Assembly: GCA_938044775.1 (NCBI GenBank)
Contig: CALIOE010000003.1
Location: 1 to 56,033 of the forward strand
Origin: an uncultured Rhizobiaceae group bacterium
Lineage (GTDB): Bacteria > Pseudomonadota > Alphaproteobacteria > Rhizobiales > Rhizobiaceae
Length of the DNA: 56,033 bases
Direction: 5' to 3'
The position numbers were made by a program, and so were the translations under genes. Positions 43,950 to 52,861 of this stretch are shown here, piece after piece. Each line of letters begins with the position of its first letter. The first letter of the stretch is position 1. The notes under the pieces were generated by a model. That model made no database searches. It was not told where the DNA came from and saw nothing but the letters and a program-made list of their open reading frames with translations.

Positions 43950-44600
43950 ATGGATCAACAAACCAAAAATACACCTCGCAAGAAGCGGCTTTCTTCGGAG
44001 GAACGCCGTAAGGAGTTCATCAGCAAGGCTATAGAATTTTTTGCCGAAGAAGGTTTTGAAAGCAGTACCCGTGAACTGGCGCGGTACCTTGGTGTAACCC
44101 AGCCGCTCCTCTACCGGTATTTCCCCAGCAAGGATGACCTCATAAAGGAGGTCTATCAGACGGTCTATCTCAGCCGGTGGCAAGAAGAATGGGACGTTCT
44201 TTTGTGCGACCGTTCAATCCCGCTAAGAGCGCGGCTTCAGGAGTTCTACGAGGCCTATACCGATGCGATCTTCACACGGGAGTGGATGAGGATATTTCTG
44301 TTTTCCGGATTGAAAGGCGTCGAAATCAACCGCTGGTATGTCGGTCTGGTGAACGAACGTATTCTCAATCGCATCTTAAATGAGTTCCGCGTTGAGGCCG
44401 GGCAGAAGAATCCCAAGCCGCCGTCGGCGCAGGAACTGGAGTTGGCCTGGGTCATGCACGGAGGGATTTTTTACTACGGGGTTCGCAAGCATATTTACGA
44501 AACGCCGGTCCTTGAAGACAAGTCGCGGATGATCTCCGATGCGCTCGATCTCTTCCTCAAAGGCATCGGTGATGCGTTTCCCACCGGCTTGAAAGAGTAA
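43950..44600 (+). CDS. TetR family transcriptional regulator
   Basis: The 216-residue protein has an N-terminal HTH (about 18-65; AIEFFAEEGFESSTRELARYLGVTQPLLYRYFPSKDDL) and a helical ligand domain. Being last in the VOC operon, it is probably autoregulated from the palindrome at 41.68 kb. It is the only regulator in the right-hand cluster and therefore the likely reader of the shared palindromes. The inducer is unknown, probably a substrate or intermediate of the pathway. Confidence 0.88.
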   Translation: MDQQTKNTPRKKRLSSEERRKEFISKAIEFFAEEGFESSTRELARYLGVTQPLLYRYFPSKDDLIKEVYQTVYLSRWQEEWDVLLCDRSIPLRARLQEFYEAYTDAIFTREWMRIFLFSGLKGVEINRWYVGLVNERILNRILNEFRVEAGQKNPKPPSAQELELAWVMHGGIFYYGVRKHIYETPVLEDKSRMISDALDLFLKGIGDAFPTGLKE

Positions 44601-44612
44601 GACCCGACCCGC

Positions 44613-45131
44613 TCAGTGACCACCGCGCGCAGGATATCGATTCTCAACCGCAAACGGAATTTTCGACTGCAGGAATTCAAGATCCGGGCGCGCCCAGGGC
44701 ATGTTCGAAACGTCCGCAAGATAAAGCCGACCATCCGGACGAACCCAGAACAGGCCTGGTTCGCAAAAGATGCCCGCCTCTCCTTCTTTTATGGCCCTGG
44801 ATATATAGAGACCCCAGGCACGGGCGTCGGTTTCTGACAGGCCGTAGCCGATCGTTAATCCGGAAAGCTTCCACTCATCCGCGGACTGTTCTGCCAGATC
44901 TTCAGAATTCATCGAAATGGCGATGGTTAAGAATCCGGCGTCTTCGTACGTGGACAGCAAAGCCTCAAGTTTCTGCAAATAGGCCTTGCAGACGGGGCAA
45001 TGAAGTCCGCGATAGAACACGATCATGGTGAAGTTTTCCGGATTCTGAGCCGAGAGATCCCATGCCTTCCCCCCAATCGTATTAACATTGAGGGCGGGAA
45101 CGGCAGCGTCTGGAGTAAGCATTGTGGACAT
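44613..45131 (-). CDS. peroxiredoxin (AhpC/TSA-like)
   Basis: The 172-residue product has the thioredoxin-fold redox motif YRGLHCPVCKAY (Cys45, Cys48), which differs from the classic peroxidatic FTFVCPTE pattern and matches peroxiredoxin-like proteins. SMNSEDLAEQSADEWKL follows. ATG 45131 has AGGAAC upstream; the longer upstream frame overlaps the OsmC gene and is not used. It is co-directional with OsmC, 37 bp downstream. Confidence 0.82.
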   Translation of the reverse strand: MSTMLTPDAAVPALNVNTIGGKAWDLSAQNPENFTMIVFYRGLHCPVCKAYLQKLEALLSTYEDAGFLTIAISMNSEDLAEQSADEWKLSGLTIGYGLSETDARAWGLYISRAIKEGEAGIFCEPGLFWVRPDGRLYLADVSNMPWARPDLEFLQSKIPFAVENRYPARGGH

Positions 45132-45168
45132 TTGTGGTTCCTGATTGGAAGGGGAACTGGGTCGATTA

Positions 45169-45633
45169 TCAGCCAGGCAGGACGTTCCAGTTTTCGGTGA
45201 TGGCTGCACCATTGCCGCGAATGACTTTGGCAATCGGACAGAATTTTGCGAGATCGGTCTTTATCTGCTGCAGTTGCTCCGGCGAAGCATCGGTCTTCAC
45301 GTCAATATCAAGAACAATGTCATCGAACGGACGATCCACCTCTTCCTGCAACGTTACTCCAAGCCGGTTGAACTTTGCCGACAGCTTGATGTCTTCCAAC
45401 TGAAAAGCGACACCCATTTTGTGGGCGATCTTGGTCGAAATGACATTGGTACAACCGATGAGCGAAGCCATAAGTGTTTCTGTCGGGGATAGCCCCTCAT
45501 TCGTTCCGCCGCGCTCCGCCGGTTCATCAATTGTGCTTTGAACGTCGCGCGCATTGATGACGCTTTTTGAATGCGATTCACTTTTTGCACTCATTCTCAT
45601 CGTGATCGTTGTCTTCTCTCTGATCGTCACCAT
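45169..45633 (-). CDS. OsmC family protein
   Basis: The 154-residue product has OsmC cysteines Cys61 (SLIGCTNVIS) and Cys132 (AKFCPIAKVI), with TNEGLSPTE upstream. This organisation fits the YhfA-like OsmC group. The first ATG (45633) is used, although ATG 45600 and 45594 are possible. It diverges from the molybdenum-hydroxylase genes and shares their palindrome. With the downstream peroxiredoxin it forms a small thiol-peroxidase operon. Confidence 0.82.
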   Translation of the reverse strand: MVTIREKTTITMRMSAKSESHSKSVINARDVQSTIDEPAERGGTNEGLSPTETLMASLIGCTNVISTKIAHKMGVAFQLEDIKLSAKFNRLGVTLQEEVDRPFDDIVLDIDVKTDASPEQLQQIKTDLAKFCPIAKVIRGNGAAITENWNVLPG

Positions 45634-45664
45634 GGCCTTAATATCTACTTCACTCTTGCCGCTA

Positions 45665-45682
45665 ATTTATAATTCGATAAAT
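45665..45682. promoter_or_regulatory. TetR-type operator candidate, site 2 (ATTTATAATTCGATAAAT)
   Basis: The arms ATTTAT and ATAAAT are exact inverted repeats with a 6-bp interior, 18 bp overall, matching site 1. It includes TATAAT (45668-45673), a perfect -10 hexamer for the plus strand. It lies 31 bp from the OsmC start and 72 bp from the hydroxylase GTG start. Confidence 0.6.
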
Positions 45683-45754
45683 AGTGGAAGTGGCAAAGCT
45701 GGGCAACTCGCAAAGCTGCCACTGACTGCAATTCGGGTAACAGGAAGGTGAAAC

Positions 45755-46606
45755 GTGAAGGTTGCTGATTTTCACTACGAGCGGCCCGATAGTTTAGCTA
45801 AGGCGCTGGTACTGCTTTCGCGGGATGACGCCGATGTGCAGGCACTGGCCGGTGGACAAAGCCTGATGCCGATGATGAATTTTCGTCTCGCCCAGCCCGA
45901 TACGCTGGTCGATCTTAACGCGCTTGAAGAGCTGCGCGGCATTCGCGAAGCGGCGAACCATATCGAGATCGGCGCGATGACCCGCTATGCCATGCTCGAA
46001 GCTTCCGATCTTGTGAGGAAACACATCCCACTGTTTTCCATAGCCCTGCCGCATATCGCTCATTCCGCGATCCGAAATCGCGGCACAATTGGTGGGAGCG
46101 CCGCGCTGGCCGACCCAGCTGCCGAAATGCCGGCTTTGTTGATTGCTTTGAATGCTACGATCACAGCAGTATCAACATCCGGGGAACGTAAGATCGCGGC
46201 AAAGGACTTTTTCTTGGGTCTTTACGAAACGGCACTCGATGAAGGTGAACTGATCAAATCCATCTCAGTGCCAAAGGCACTGATCGAGAACCGGTTCGGG
46301 TTTTATGAGTTGACCAGGCGACACGGAGACTATGCGATGGCCGGTGTCGCGATTGCTGCACAACACATGGCGCCTCTCACTGGTTTGCGCATTGTGTTCT
46401 TCGGCGTAAGTGACCGTCCGCTCGATGTCACTGCAATTGCAGAAACCCTTGAAGGGCAATCAGCTACGGACACAGACATCGTTGAAGCTGCATGCCGTGC
46501 CATTGGTAATCAGAGCCTCCATGGCGATCTCAACGCAGATGCCGCAACAAAAACCCATCTGGCGCAAGTGGTACTAAGGCGGGCGCTGCGGGGAATGAAC
46601 GCATGA
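45755..46606 (+). CDS. molybdenum hydroxylase, FAD-binding subunit (CoxM/XdhB-like)
   Basis: The 283-residue FAD subunit has the AGGQSLMPMMNFRLAQP motif (FAD pyrophosphate site) and a TIGGSAALADPAAEMPA motif in the second FAD segment. The start is GTG 45755 with AGGAAGG just upstream. It is first of the M-S-L operon, and electrons would flow from the Mo centre via 2Fe-2S clusters to this flavin. The stop overlaps the 2Fe-2S subunit start (ATGA). Confidence 0.88.
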   Translation: MKVADFHYERPDSLAKALVLLSRDDADVQALAGGQSLMPMMNFRLAQPDTLVDLNALEELRGIREAANHIEIGAMTRYAMLEASDLVRKHIPLFSIALPHIAHSAIRNRGTIGGSAALADPAAEMPALLIALNATITAVSTSGERKIAAKDFFLGLYETALDEGELIKSISVPKALIENRFGFYELTRRHGDYAMAGVAIAAQHMAPLTGLRIVFFGVSDRPLDVTAIAETLEGQSATDTDIVEAACRAIGNQSLHGDLNADAATKTHLAQVVLRRALRGMNA

Positions 46607-47079
46607 CCCAAACCTGCACCATCACCATGACGGTGAACGGCGAAATTGTTTCACAGCAAGTTCCAACACGAATGAATCTTGTCGATTTCCTACGCAACGA
46701 AGTCGGCCTTACGGGCTCGCATGTCGGATGCGAGCATGGCGTCTGTGGGGCCTGCACGATCGAAGTCGATGGCGTCGCGGTTCGCGGCTGCCTCCTGCTT
46801 GCAGTCCAGGCAGATCAAGCCTCTGTGACCACGATCGAAGGCCTTGCAAACAATCCGACCGGCCGAGCACTGCAAAACGCGTTTCAGAAGCACAACGCCT
46901 TGCAATGCGGGTTTTGTACACCGGGAATGCTGGCCAGCGCGGTGGAATATGTCGAAGGTGGCGGATCCCCCGAGCGAACGGCCATCCGCGAACACATCTC
47001 CGGAAATTACTGTCGCTGTACTGGCTACCAGTCGATTGTCGACGCCATTGCCGACGTGTTGGAGAATGCATCCTCATGA
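46603..47079 (+). CDS. molybdenum hydroxylase, 2Fe-2S subunit (CoxS/XdhC-like)
   Basis: The 158-residue product has two 2Fe-2S binding sites: the plant-type CEHGVCGAC set (Cys43, Cys48, Cys51, Cys63) and the helical set CGFC and YCRC (Cys102, Cys105, Cys137, Cys139). Its stop overlaps the large-subunit ATG. The length is normal for the family. Confidence 0.92.
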   Translation: MTQTCTITMTVNGEIVSQQVPTRMNLVDFLRNEVGLTGSHVGCEHGVCGACTIEVDGVAVRGCLLLAVQADQASVTTIEGLANNPTGRALQNAFQKHNALQCGFCTPGMLASAVEYVEGGGSPERTAIREHISGNYCRCTGYQSIVDAIADVLENASS

Positions 47080-49454
47080 CCGGCCCGATCAACCCGTTTG
47101 ACAAGCCCAATTCCTATATTGGGCGATCTGTGGAACGAGCAGATGCCAAACGCCTGACGCAAGGCCGCGGACAATATGTCGACGACCTGCAACTACCGCG
47201 CATGGTTCATGCTGCCTTTGTTCGCTCACCTTTTGCACATGCTGAAATCCTGTCCATCGACAAGCAGGTCGCGGAAAAAGCACCTGGCGTGGTAGCAGTT
47301 TTTGCCGGTGCTGATCTCACTGATCACGTCACACCCTATGTTGGAATTCTCACCCATCTGCAGGGCCTGCGGTCGCCGCCTCAAATGCCACTGGCCATCG
47401 ACAGGGCAAGATGGCAAGGCGAACCTGTCGCAATGGTCGTTGCACAGTCGAGAGCACTTGCCGAAGATGCCTGCGATCTGATCGAAATCGACTACAAGCC
47501 AATCGACGCGGCCTGCGATGTGGAAAGCGCTCTCGCGCCAGACGCTGTTGTTATTCATGACGAATATCAAAACAATCTTGCCTGGGAACGTGTCGTGGAC
47601 GCTGGTGACGTGGATGGCGCATTTGCCCGGGCTGACGTAACTGTCGTGGAACGCACCTTCACATTTGCCCGCCATACCGGCGTCACACTCGAAACCCGTG
47701 CATCTGTTGTCGAGTTTAATCCGTCGGACGAAACCCTGATTTGGCATTATTCGGGACAGGCACCACACATGATGCAGGCCATCGTCGCGAAGCATCTTGG
47801 CATGCAGGAGGAGAACGTTCGCATTATAGCGCGGGATGTCGGTGGTTCGTTCGGCATTAAGATCCACACCTATGGCGACGAATTCGCCACGGCTGCTGCA
47901 GCAAAAATTCTTGGCCGCCCCGTTAAGTTTGTAGCGGACCGAAATGAGAGTTTCTCAACCGATATTCACGCCCGTGATCATCGTGTGACTGGACGGATTG
48001 GGGTGGATAAGGATGGCAGTATTGTCGGATTGGAGATCGACGATCTGACAGGAATCGGTCCCTACAGCATGTATCCACGCAGTTCGGGCATTGAGTGCAA
48101 TCAGATTTTGAATCTGACTGGCGCACCTTATGCAATCGACAACTACCGGGCCAGGGGCACCATCGTCTTTCAGAACAAAAACATGATGTGCCAGTATCGT
48201 GCAGTTGGCCATCCGGTCGCGATGGCCGTGGCCGATGGATTGCTGGAAGGTGCGGCCCACGAAATTGGTATGGATGTGGTCGATATCAGGCGCAAGAATT
48301 TGTTGCGTGATGATGTCTATCCGACAAGCTCCGCAGCGGGCATGAAATTTGATGACCTTTCTCACCAGAAGGCTTTGGAAAAGCTTGTTGAATTGATGGA
48401 CTACAATGGCCTGCGCCGGGACCAGAAAGAGGCCCGCGAGAACGGCATCTATCGTGGCATCGGTTTTGTCTCCATGGTGGAGGTCACCAATCCAAGTCCA
48501 ATGTTCTACGGCGTCGGTGGTGCGTCGATCTCGGCGCAGGACGGTGCCAGCGTCAGACTCGATGCGACTGGTGCGTTGCACGTTTCGGTATCAATCACCG
48601 AACAGGGCCAGGGCACGAATACGATCATCGCCCAGATTGCTGCAGGAATTTTCGGCGTCGATCTGGACCGCGTGAAGGTCACGACCGGCGATACCGCGAC
48701 GACACCTTATGGCGGCGGCACCTGGGCGTCGCGCGGTGCAGGAATCGGTGGCGAGGCAGTGTTGCTTGCTTCCAATGCACTGAAGGAACAGGTTCTCGAT
48801 GTCGCCGCCGTCATCTTGCAGGCATCCCCGGAGACCCTTGATATCAAGGACGGAGCGATTGTCGATCTGGCCGATGAAAACGAACGCATGCCACTCAGCG
48901 ACCTCGGCAAGATTGTCTATTATCGTGGCAATGAGTTGCCTTCAGACCTGGCACCAGAACTCATCGCTACCCGGCATTATCGGGTCACGGATTTTCCCTT
49001 TGTGTTCACCAACGGTGCGATGGCAGCGCACGTGGAAGTGGATATCGAGACCGGCTTTGTAAAAGTACTCGATTTCTGGGCGGTGGAGGATTGTGGCCGC
49101 GTGATCAACCCCAAGCTGGTCGATGAACAAATTCGCGGCGGCGTTGTTCAGGGCATTGGTGGAGCGCTATACGAAGAGTGCTTATATTCGGATGATGGAC
49201 AATTGCTGAATGCATCAATGGCCGATTATCTCGTGCCAATGGCGGCCGAGATGCCGGATATCCAGGTCGCACATATCGAAACCCCAACGAAGACGTCGGT
49301 GTTGGGAGCCAAGGGCGCGGGAGAGGCTGGAACCGGAGGTGCGCCGGCAGCAGTGATGAATGCGGTCAATGATGCGCTGCGGCCGATGCAGGCCTCTATT
49401 TATCAGATGCCAATGACACCACAGCGGGTATTGAAAGCTTTGGGCACCGTTTAG
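47076..49454 (+). CDS. molybdenum hydroxylase, large molybdopterin subunit
   Basis: The 792-residue protein has the CoxL/XdhA-type fold: YIGRSVERADAKRLTQGRGQYVDD at the start, GGSFGIKIHTYGDE, the Mo-proximal loop QYRAVGHPVA, and the active-site KGAGEAGTGG motif with its catalytic Glu near the C-terminus. The YRAVGHP loop matches neither the CO-dehydrogenase form I (YRCSFR) nor form II (YRGAGR) loop, so a CO dehydrogenase is unlikely. The true start is ATG 47076; an overlapping frame begins in coxS but is not the protein start. The substrate would be an aromatic N-heterocycle or aldehyde. Confidence 0.88.
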   Translation: MTGPINPFDKPNSYIGRSVERADAKRLTQGRGQYVDDLQLPRMVHAAFVRSPFAHAEILSIDKQVAEKAPGVVAVFAGADLTDHVTPYVGILTHLQGLRSPPQMPLAIDRARWQGEPVAMVVAQSRALAEDACDLIEIDYKPIDAACDVESALAPDAVVIHDEYQNNLAWERVVDAGDVDGAFARADVTVVERTFTFARHTGVTLETRASVVEFNPSDETLIWHYSGQAPHMMQAIVAKHLGMQEENVRIIARDVGGSFGIKIHTYGDEFATAAAAKILGRPVKFVADRNESFSTDIHARDHRVTGRIGVDKDGSIVGLEIDDLTGIGPYSMYPRSSGIECNQILNLTGAPYAIDNYRARGTIVFQNKNMMCQYRAVGHPVAMAVADGLLEGAAHEIGMDVVDIRRKNLLRDDVYPTSSAAGMKFDDLSHQKALEKLVELMDYNGLRRDQKEARENGIYRGIGFVSMVEVTNPSPMFYGVGGASISAQDGASVRLDATGALHVSVSITEQGQGTNTIIAQIAAGIFGVDLDRVKVTTGDTATTPYGGGTWASRGAGIGGEAVLLASNALKEQVLDVAAVILQASPETLDIKDGAIVDLADENERMPLSDLGKIVYYRGNELPSDLAPELIATRHYRVTDFPFVFTNGAMAAHVEVDIETGFVKVLDFWAVEDCGRVINPKLVDEQIRGGVVQGIGGALYEECLYSDDGQLLNASMADYLVPMAAEMPDIQVAHIETPTKTSVLGAKGAGEAGTGGAPAAVMNAVNDALRPMQASIYQMPMTPQRVLKALGTV

Positions 49455-50329
49455 ACACCCGCCATCTGCCCCCGGTACCAATCACCGATTTCACTCGCAG
49501 TCATCCACGCCACGCCCTCGTGCCCCCCTACGTAGTCGAGCAGTTCTTCAAGATACCTGATTCGATGCGGCACGCCGGTAATGTAAGGATGTATCGAAAT
49601 CGCCATCACGCGGGCATTGTCCGAGCTTTCCTGGTACAGGCGGTCGAACTGATCAACGCCGCGTTTCAGTAATTCGTCGGAACGATGCTGCTGCAAAGCG
49701 TAGACAGCAATATCGTTGGTTTCCACAGTGTAGGGGATGGTGGTGATCTGCCCGAACGGCGTGTCGATATCCTGTGGGAGATCGTCGATCACCCAGTCCG
49801 CCACAAACTCAATGCCGTGTTCGCGCAGCAGATCGAGCGTTTCGTCCGTTTCCGTCAGGCCCGGACATTCCCAAGACCGTGGCGCCGTGCCCCGGAATTC
49901 ACAGATCGTCTCAACTGTTCTGGCAATCGCGCTGCGCTGGTCATCCAGTTTGTGTGTTGGTCCCTGGACCAATCCATGTCCCATAAACTCCCAGCCAGAT
50001 TCCTTCGCCGCCGATGCGACGCGCGGATAGGAGTTGCAGACATTGCCGTTTATCGCCAGCGTTGTGGGAATGGCCCGGTCCGTCAGTGCTTTATGCTGAC
50101 GCCAAAACCCGGACCGCATTCCATATTCGTGCCAGGACCAGTTTGGCACATCCGGCAGCAAAGGTTGTCCCATTGGCGGCGGCAGAACCGTGCGCGGCAT
50201 GGGGCGCTCAATCTGCCATTCTTCCACGTTGAGGATGACCCAGACTGCGATGCGATTGCCGTCCGGCAGAACCAGCTTTGGACGATCAACGATTGCCTGA
50301 TAGGGAATGCGATCCGTGAGGCGTGTCAT
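49451..50329 (-). CDS. PuuE-like polysaccharide-deacetylase-fold amidohydrolase
   Basis: The 292-residue protein has the NodB-type beta/alpha fold with IPTTLAINGNVCNSYP, WEFMGHGLVQG and RSWECPGLTE and a late SIHPYITG. This is the allantoinase PuuE subfamily rather than chitin-type deacetylases, which lack the N-terminal extension. It would hydrolyse a cyclic amide or ureide. It overlaps the LLM gene by 4 bp and converges with the hydroxylase large subunit. Confidence 0.82.
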   Translation of the reverse strand: MTRLTDRIPYQAIVDRPKLVLPDGNRIAVWVILNVEEWQIERPMPRTVLPPPMGQPLLPDVPNWSWHEYGMRSGFWRQHKALTDRAIPTTLAINGNVCNSYPRVASAAKESGWEFMGHGLVQGPTHKLDDQRSAIARTVETICEFRGTAPRSWECPGLTETDETLDLLREHGIEFVADWVIDDLPQDIDTPFGQITTIPYTVETNDIAVYALQQHRSDELLKRGVDQFDRLYQESSDNARVMAISIHPYITGVPHRIRYLEELLDYVGGHEGVAWMTASEIGDWYRGQMAGV

Positions 50330-51429
50330 TGGGCGGCGACGGATGAACCGATAGCGCCATTGACGATTGGCATGGTTTTTTCAGCCAGCAAGGTCATCGA
50401 CTTCTTGCCGAGTTCGACGTCGACCCAATCCTTGCCTGCATAAAGCAATGTTCCGAAATCACCGACTTCTTCACGGAAGGCCAGAATGTCGTCAGCTACT
50501 TTCTCGGGAGTGCCCCAGAGTACGCAGCGCTCCAGCACGTAATCGACGGTGAGGTCGTCGTCTGGCATCTCCTGATCTTCCTTGAACAGATTAGAGCGAC
50601 CGTGCTTCTTCATTTTTGTCAGCAACTGGCTGAAATAGTAGCGATAGGGGCTGTCCGGTCCCAGCGCATATTCCTCCGCTCTCTTCAGGTCATCTGCGAC
50701 AAAAATTGAACGTGCAACACGCCAATTTGCTGGATCAGCAGGCCGCCCCACCCGCTCACAGCCTTCCACATATTTGGGCCAATGGGACGCTACCCATTTC
50801 GACAAAAGGAAGTTTGCTGAAATCGGCTCCCATCCCCTTGCAGCGGCTTCTGTTACGCCTTTCGAGAACGGCGCGACAACAGTCACGATAATCGGTGGAT
50901 GCGGTTGCTGGAGGGGTTTGGGCATGATGCCCTGACCAATTTCCGGCATCTGGTTTCTTTCGGTCGAAACGTTCCAGAATTCCCCCTCTATATTGTAGGG
51001 CGCATCGCCCTCCCAGATTTTCAGCACCGTGTTGATGCACTCCTGGAACATCAGATTTCGGTCTTTGTCTATGTTGCCAAATGCCTCGGCGTCGGTTGCC
51101 AGGCCTCCCGGAGAAATACCGAAGTTCAAGCGCCCGTCCAGCATGTGATCGAGCATTGCGATCTGACTGGCCACCGCCGCAGGATGCATGTTCGGCATAT
51201 TCACGGTGCCCGTGCCGAGCCTGATGTTCTTTGTCTCGTTTGCAATCCAAGCCAAAAAGGCGATGCAGGATGTGATGTTCTCAGCCTTGTCGGTGACGTG
51301 CTCGCCCACATAGGCCTCTGTAAACCCGAGCTTGTCGGCCAGCACGAATGCTTCCTTGTCTTCCCTGAGACAAGTCCGCCAGTCCTTTTCCAGCGGGTGA
51401 ATGGGCATCGTAAAAAATCCAAGATCCAT
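50326..51429 (-). CDS. LLM-class flavin-dependent monooxygenase
   Basis: The 367-residue luciferase-like monooxygenase (LimB/alkanesulfonate-type branch) starts MDLGFFTMPIHPL and contains FTEAYVGEHVTD, RLGTGTVNMPNMHPAAVASQIAMLDH, and GRLNFGISPGG, which line the FMN site. It needs reduced FMN from a separate reductase. Its place between the binding protein and PuuE-like gene suggests ring or C-N oxygenation. Confidence 0.88.
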   Translation of the reverse strand: MDLGFFTMPIHPLEKDWRTCLREDKEAFVLADKLGFTEAYVGEHVTDKAENITSCIAFLAWIANETKNIRLGTGTVNMPNMHPAAVASQIAMLDHMLDGRLNFGISPGGLATDAEAFGNIDKDRNLMFQECINTVLKIWEGDAPYNIEGEFWNVSTERNQMPEIGQGIMPKPLQQPHPPIIVTVVAPFSKGVTEAAARGWEPISANFLLSKWVASHWPKYVEGCERVGRPADPANWRVARSIFVADDLKRAEEYALGPDSPYRYYFSQLLTKMKKHGRSNLFKEDQEMPDDDLTVDYVLERCVLWGTPEKVADDILAFREEVGDFGTLLYAGKDWVDVELGKKSMTLLAEKTMPIVNGAIGSSVAAQ

Positions 51430-51521
51430 GCTGGGTTCCTTTGCCGTTCAGATCGGCTTGCCGGGTTGAAGAAAAGGGCGGCACATGGCCGCCCCGTACG
51501 ACTGACTGTGTGCGTTAGCGG

Positions 51522-52604
51522 TCAGTCGATCTTATAAGTTGTCGGCCATTTGTAGCCGGAGGCATCGACTGCAGCGAGGTAGTTCTTCATCACCTCGGTT
51601 CCCGGCATGCCCCGACCATCGGCTTCTTTTGCCTGCTTGTTGGGGAAAGCCGCCAGGGACTTTGCCCACCCGGCGCGAGCCTCCTCCGGTAACACTTTCA
51701 GCTTGGCACCAACCTTCTTCAGGCCCTCAAGACCTGCCTTCTGGCGGCCGTTGAGCGAAATACCGGCCTGCTTCTCATAGCCACGCCCGACCTCCACCAG
51801 AATTTTCTGAACCTCAGGCGGCATCTTCTCGAACGACTTCAGGTTCATCGTCAGACCATTCACACCCATCGCACCGAAGCCGATCTGGGTGTAATGTGGT
51901 GACGGTTCATAGAACTTGAAACCGAGATAGGCGGAAGGAAACATCAGCCAGCCGGAATAGACACCAGTCTGCAACGACAGATATCCGTCCGGCAATGTGG
52001 ACTGGACCGGTACGGCACCGGCAAATTCAAGCCAGGGCAAATTCGGACCGGCACCGCCAACCTTCACACCCTTCAAATCCTCAACTGTATCCCAGGGTTC
52101 AGTGGTTCCCAGATGGTAGTTGTCCCATCCGTGCAAGCCGAGCAGCTTCTGCTTGTATTCCTTTTCGAATACCTCAGTCAGCCAGGGAGTTTTGTCGTAG
52201 ACTGCACGCACAGCTTCCATTTCCTGTACTGAGTCTTGCGGGCCGAATGGCGCGTAATATGGAAAATTATGCAGGAACAGCTTTGCCGGCTCGAAGCAGA
52301 AACAATAGGCACCAACATCGAGAATACCATTCTGAACGGCCTCCAGTGTTTCTGCGACACCCGCAATCGCCCCGCCATAACCCTCTACAACCTCAATTTT
52401 GTGATCGGTTTCGGCCTCAACGCGTCTCTTTAGTTCAGGTACAAAATAGTTAGCCAGGTCGGCGACATAGACAGCCGGACCGTTTGGGTGTCCGGCACCA
52501 ACGCGTAACGTGAATGTTTCTGCATTGGCTGCGGCAACCCATCCCAGGGTCGACGATGCAAGCAGCGTTGCTGCCAGGCTTTTTGTAAATTTAGATGTTC
52601 TCAT
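51522..52604 (-). CDS. TRAP transporter substrate-binding protein (DctP family)
   Basis: The 360-residue exported protein has a signal peptide (MRTSKFTKSLAATLLASSTL, cleavage near ANA-ET) and a DctP-type fold: RVGAGHPNGPAVYVADLANYF, AYCFCFEPAKLF and LKGVKVGGAGPNLPWLEFAG. ATG 52604 has GGGAGGA upstream. It starts the minus-strand operon with LLM and PuuE-like genes, and faces dctQ-dctM. An organic-acid-like or ring-acid substrate is likely, but not identifiable. Confidence 0.9.
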   Translation of the reverse strand: MRTSKFTKSLAATLLASSTLGWVAAANAETFTLRVGAGHPNGPAVYVADLANYFVPELKRRVEAETDHKIEVVEGYGGAIAGVAETLEAVQNGILDVGAYCFCFEPAKLFLHNFPYYAPFGPQDSVQEMEAVRAVYDKTPWLTEVFEKEYKQKLLGLHGWDNYHLGTTEPWDTVEDLKGVKVGGAGPNLPWLEFAGAVPVQSTLPDGYLSLQTGVYSGWLMFPSAYLGFKFYEPSPHYTQIGFGAMGVNGLTMNLKSFEKMPPEVQKILVEVGRGYEKQAGISLNGRQKAGLEGLKKVGAKLKVLPEEARAGWAKSLAAFPNKQAKEADGRGMPGTEVMKNYLAAVDASGYKWPTTYKID

Positions 52605-52670
52605 GAAATCCTCCCAATTTCGGGCGCGATGGTCGCGCAACCTTCCTTTAGTGATCAGGCGTCCAACCTT

Positions 52671-52688
52671 ATTTATCGATCGCTAAAT
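52671..52688. promoter_or_regulatory. TetR-type operator candidate, site 3 (ATTTATCGATCGCTAAAT)
   Basis: This near-perfect 18-bp palindrome has arms ATTTA and TAAAT with CGATCG at the centre and only one mismatched pair. It lies 66 bp upstream of the TRAP binding-protein start and matches sites 1 and 2 in length and arms. Confidence 0.6.
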
Positions 52689-52761
52689 TGCGCGTATTCC
52701 CTCACAAACATGAAGTGGGGTCAAGAGGTTTGCATTGAAGGCACCGCCTTACACCGTTCTA

Positions 52762-52779
52762 ATTTATCGACTGCTAATT
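52762..52779. promoter_or_regulatory. TetR-type operator candidate, site 4 (ATTTATCGACTGCTAATT)
   Basis: It agrees with site 3 at 15 of 18 positions but its right arm is less symmetric. It lies 82 bp upstream of dctQ, so the divergent TRAP genes may each have their own copy. Confidence 0.45.
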
Positions 52780-52861
52780 TAACTTGAGCCGTGCGGTAGC
52801 ATTCGTTAGCTTTGTTTAAGGGGAAATATCCGGATGAAACCATGACAAGCGAATTTACTGC

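Noticed and set aside
46728-47075. Longer N-terminus for the Mo-hydroxylase large subunit
   Set aside because: The extension overlaps the 2Fe-2S gene in another frame and lacks family similarity; ATG 47076 overlaps the preceding stop as expected.
45755-49454. Carbon monoxide dehydrogenase (coxMSL)
   Set aside because: The gene order is the same, but the large-subunit loop lacks the form I cysteine motif and the form II variant, so it is called a general molybdenum hydroxylase.
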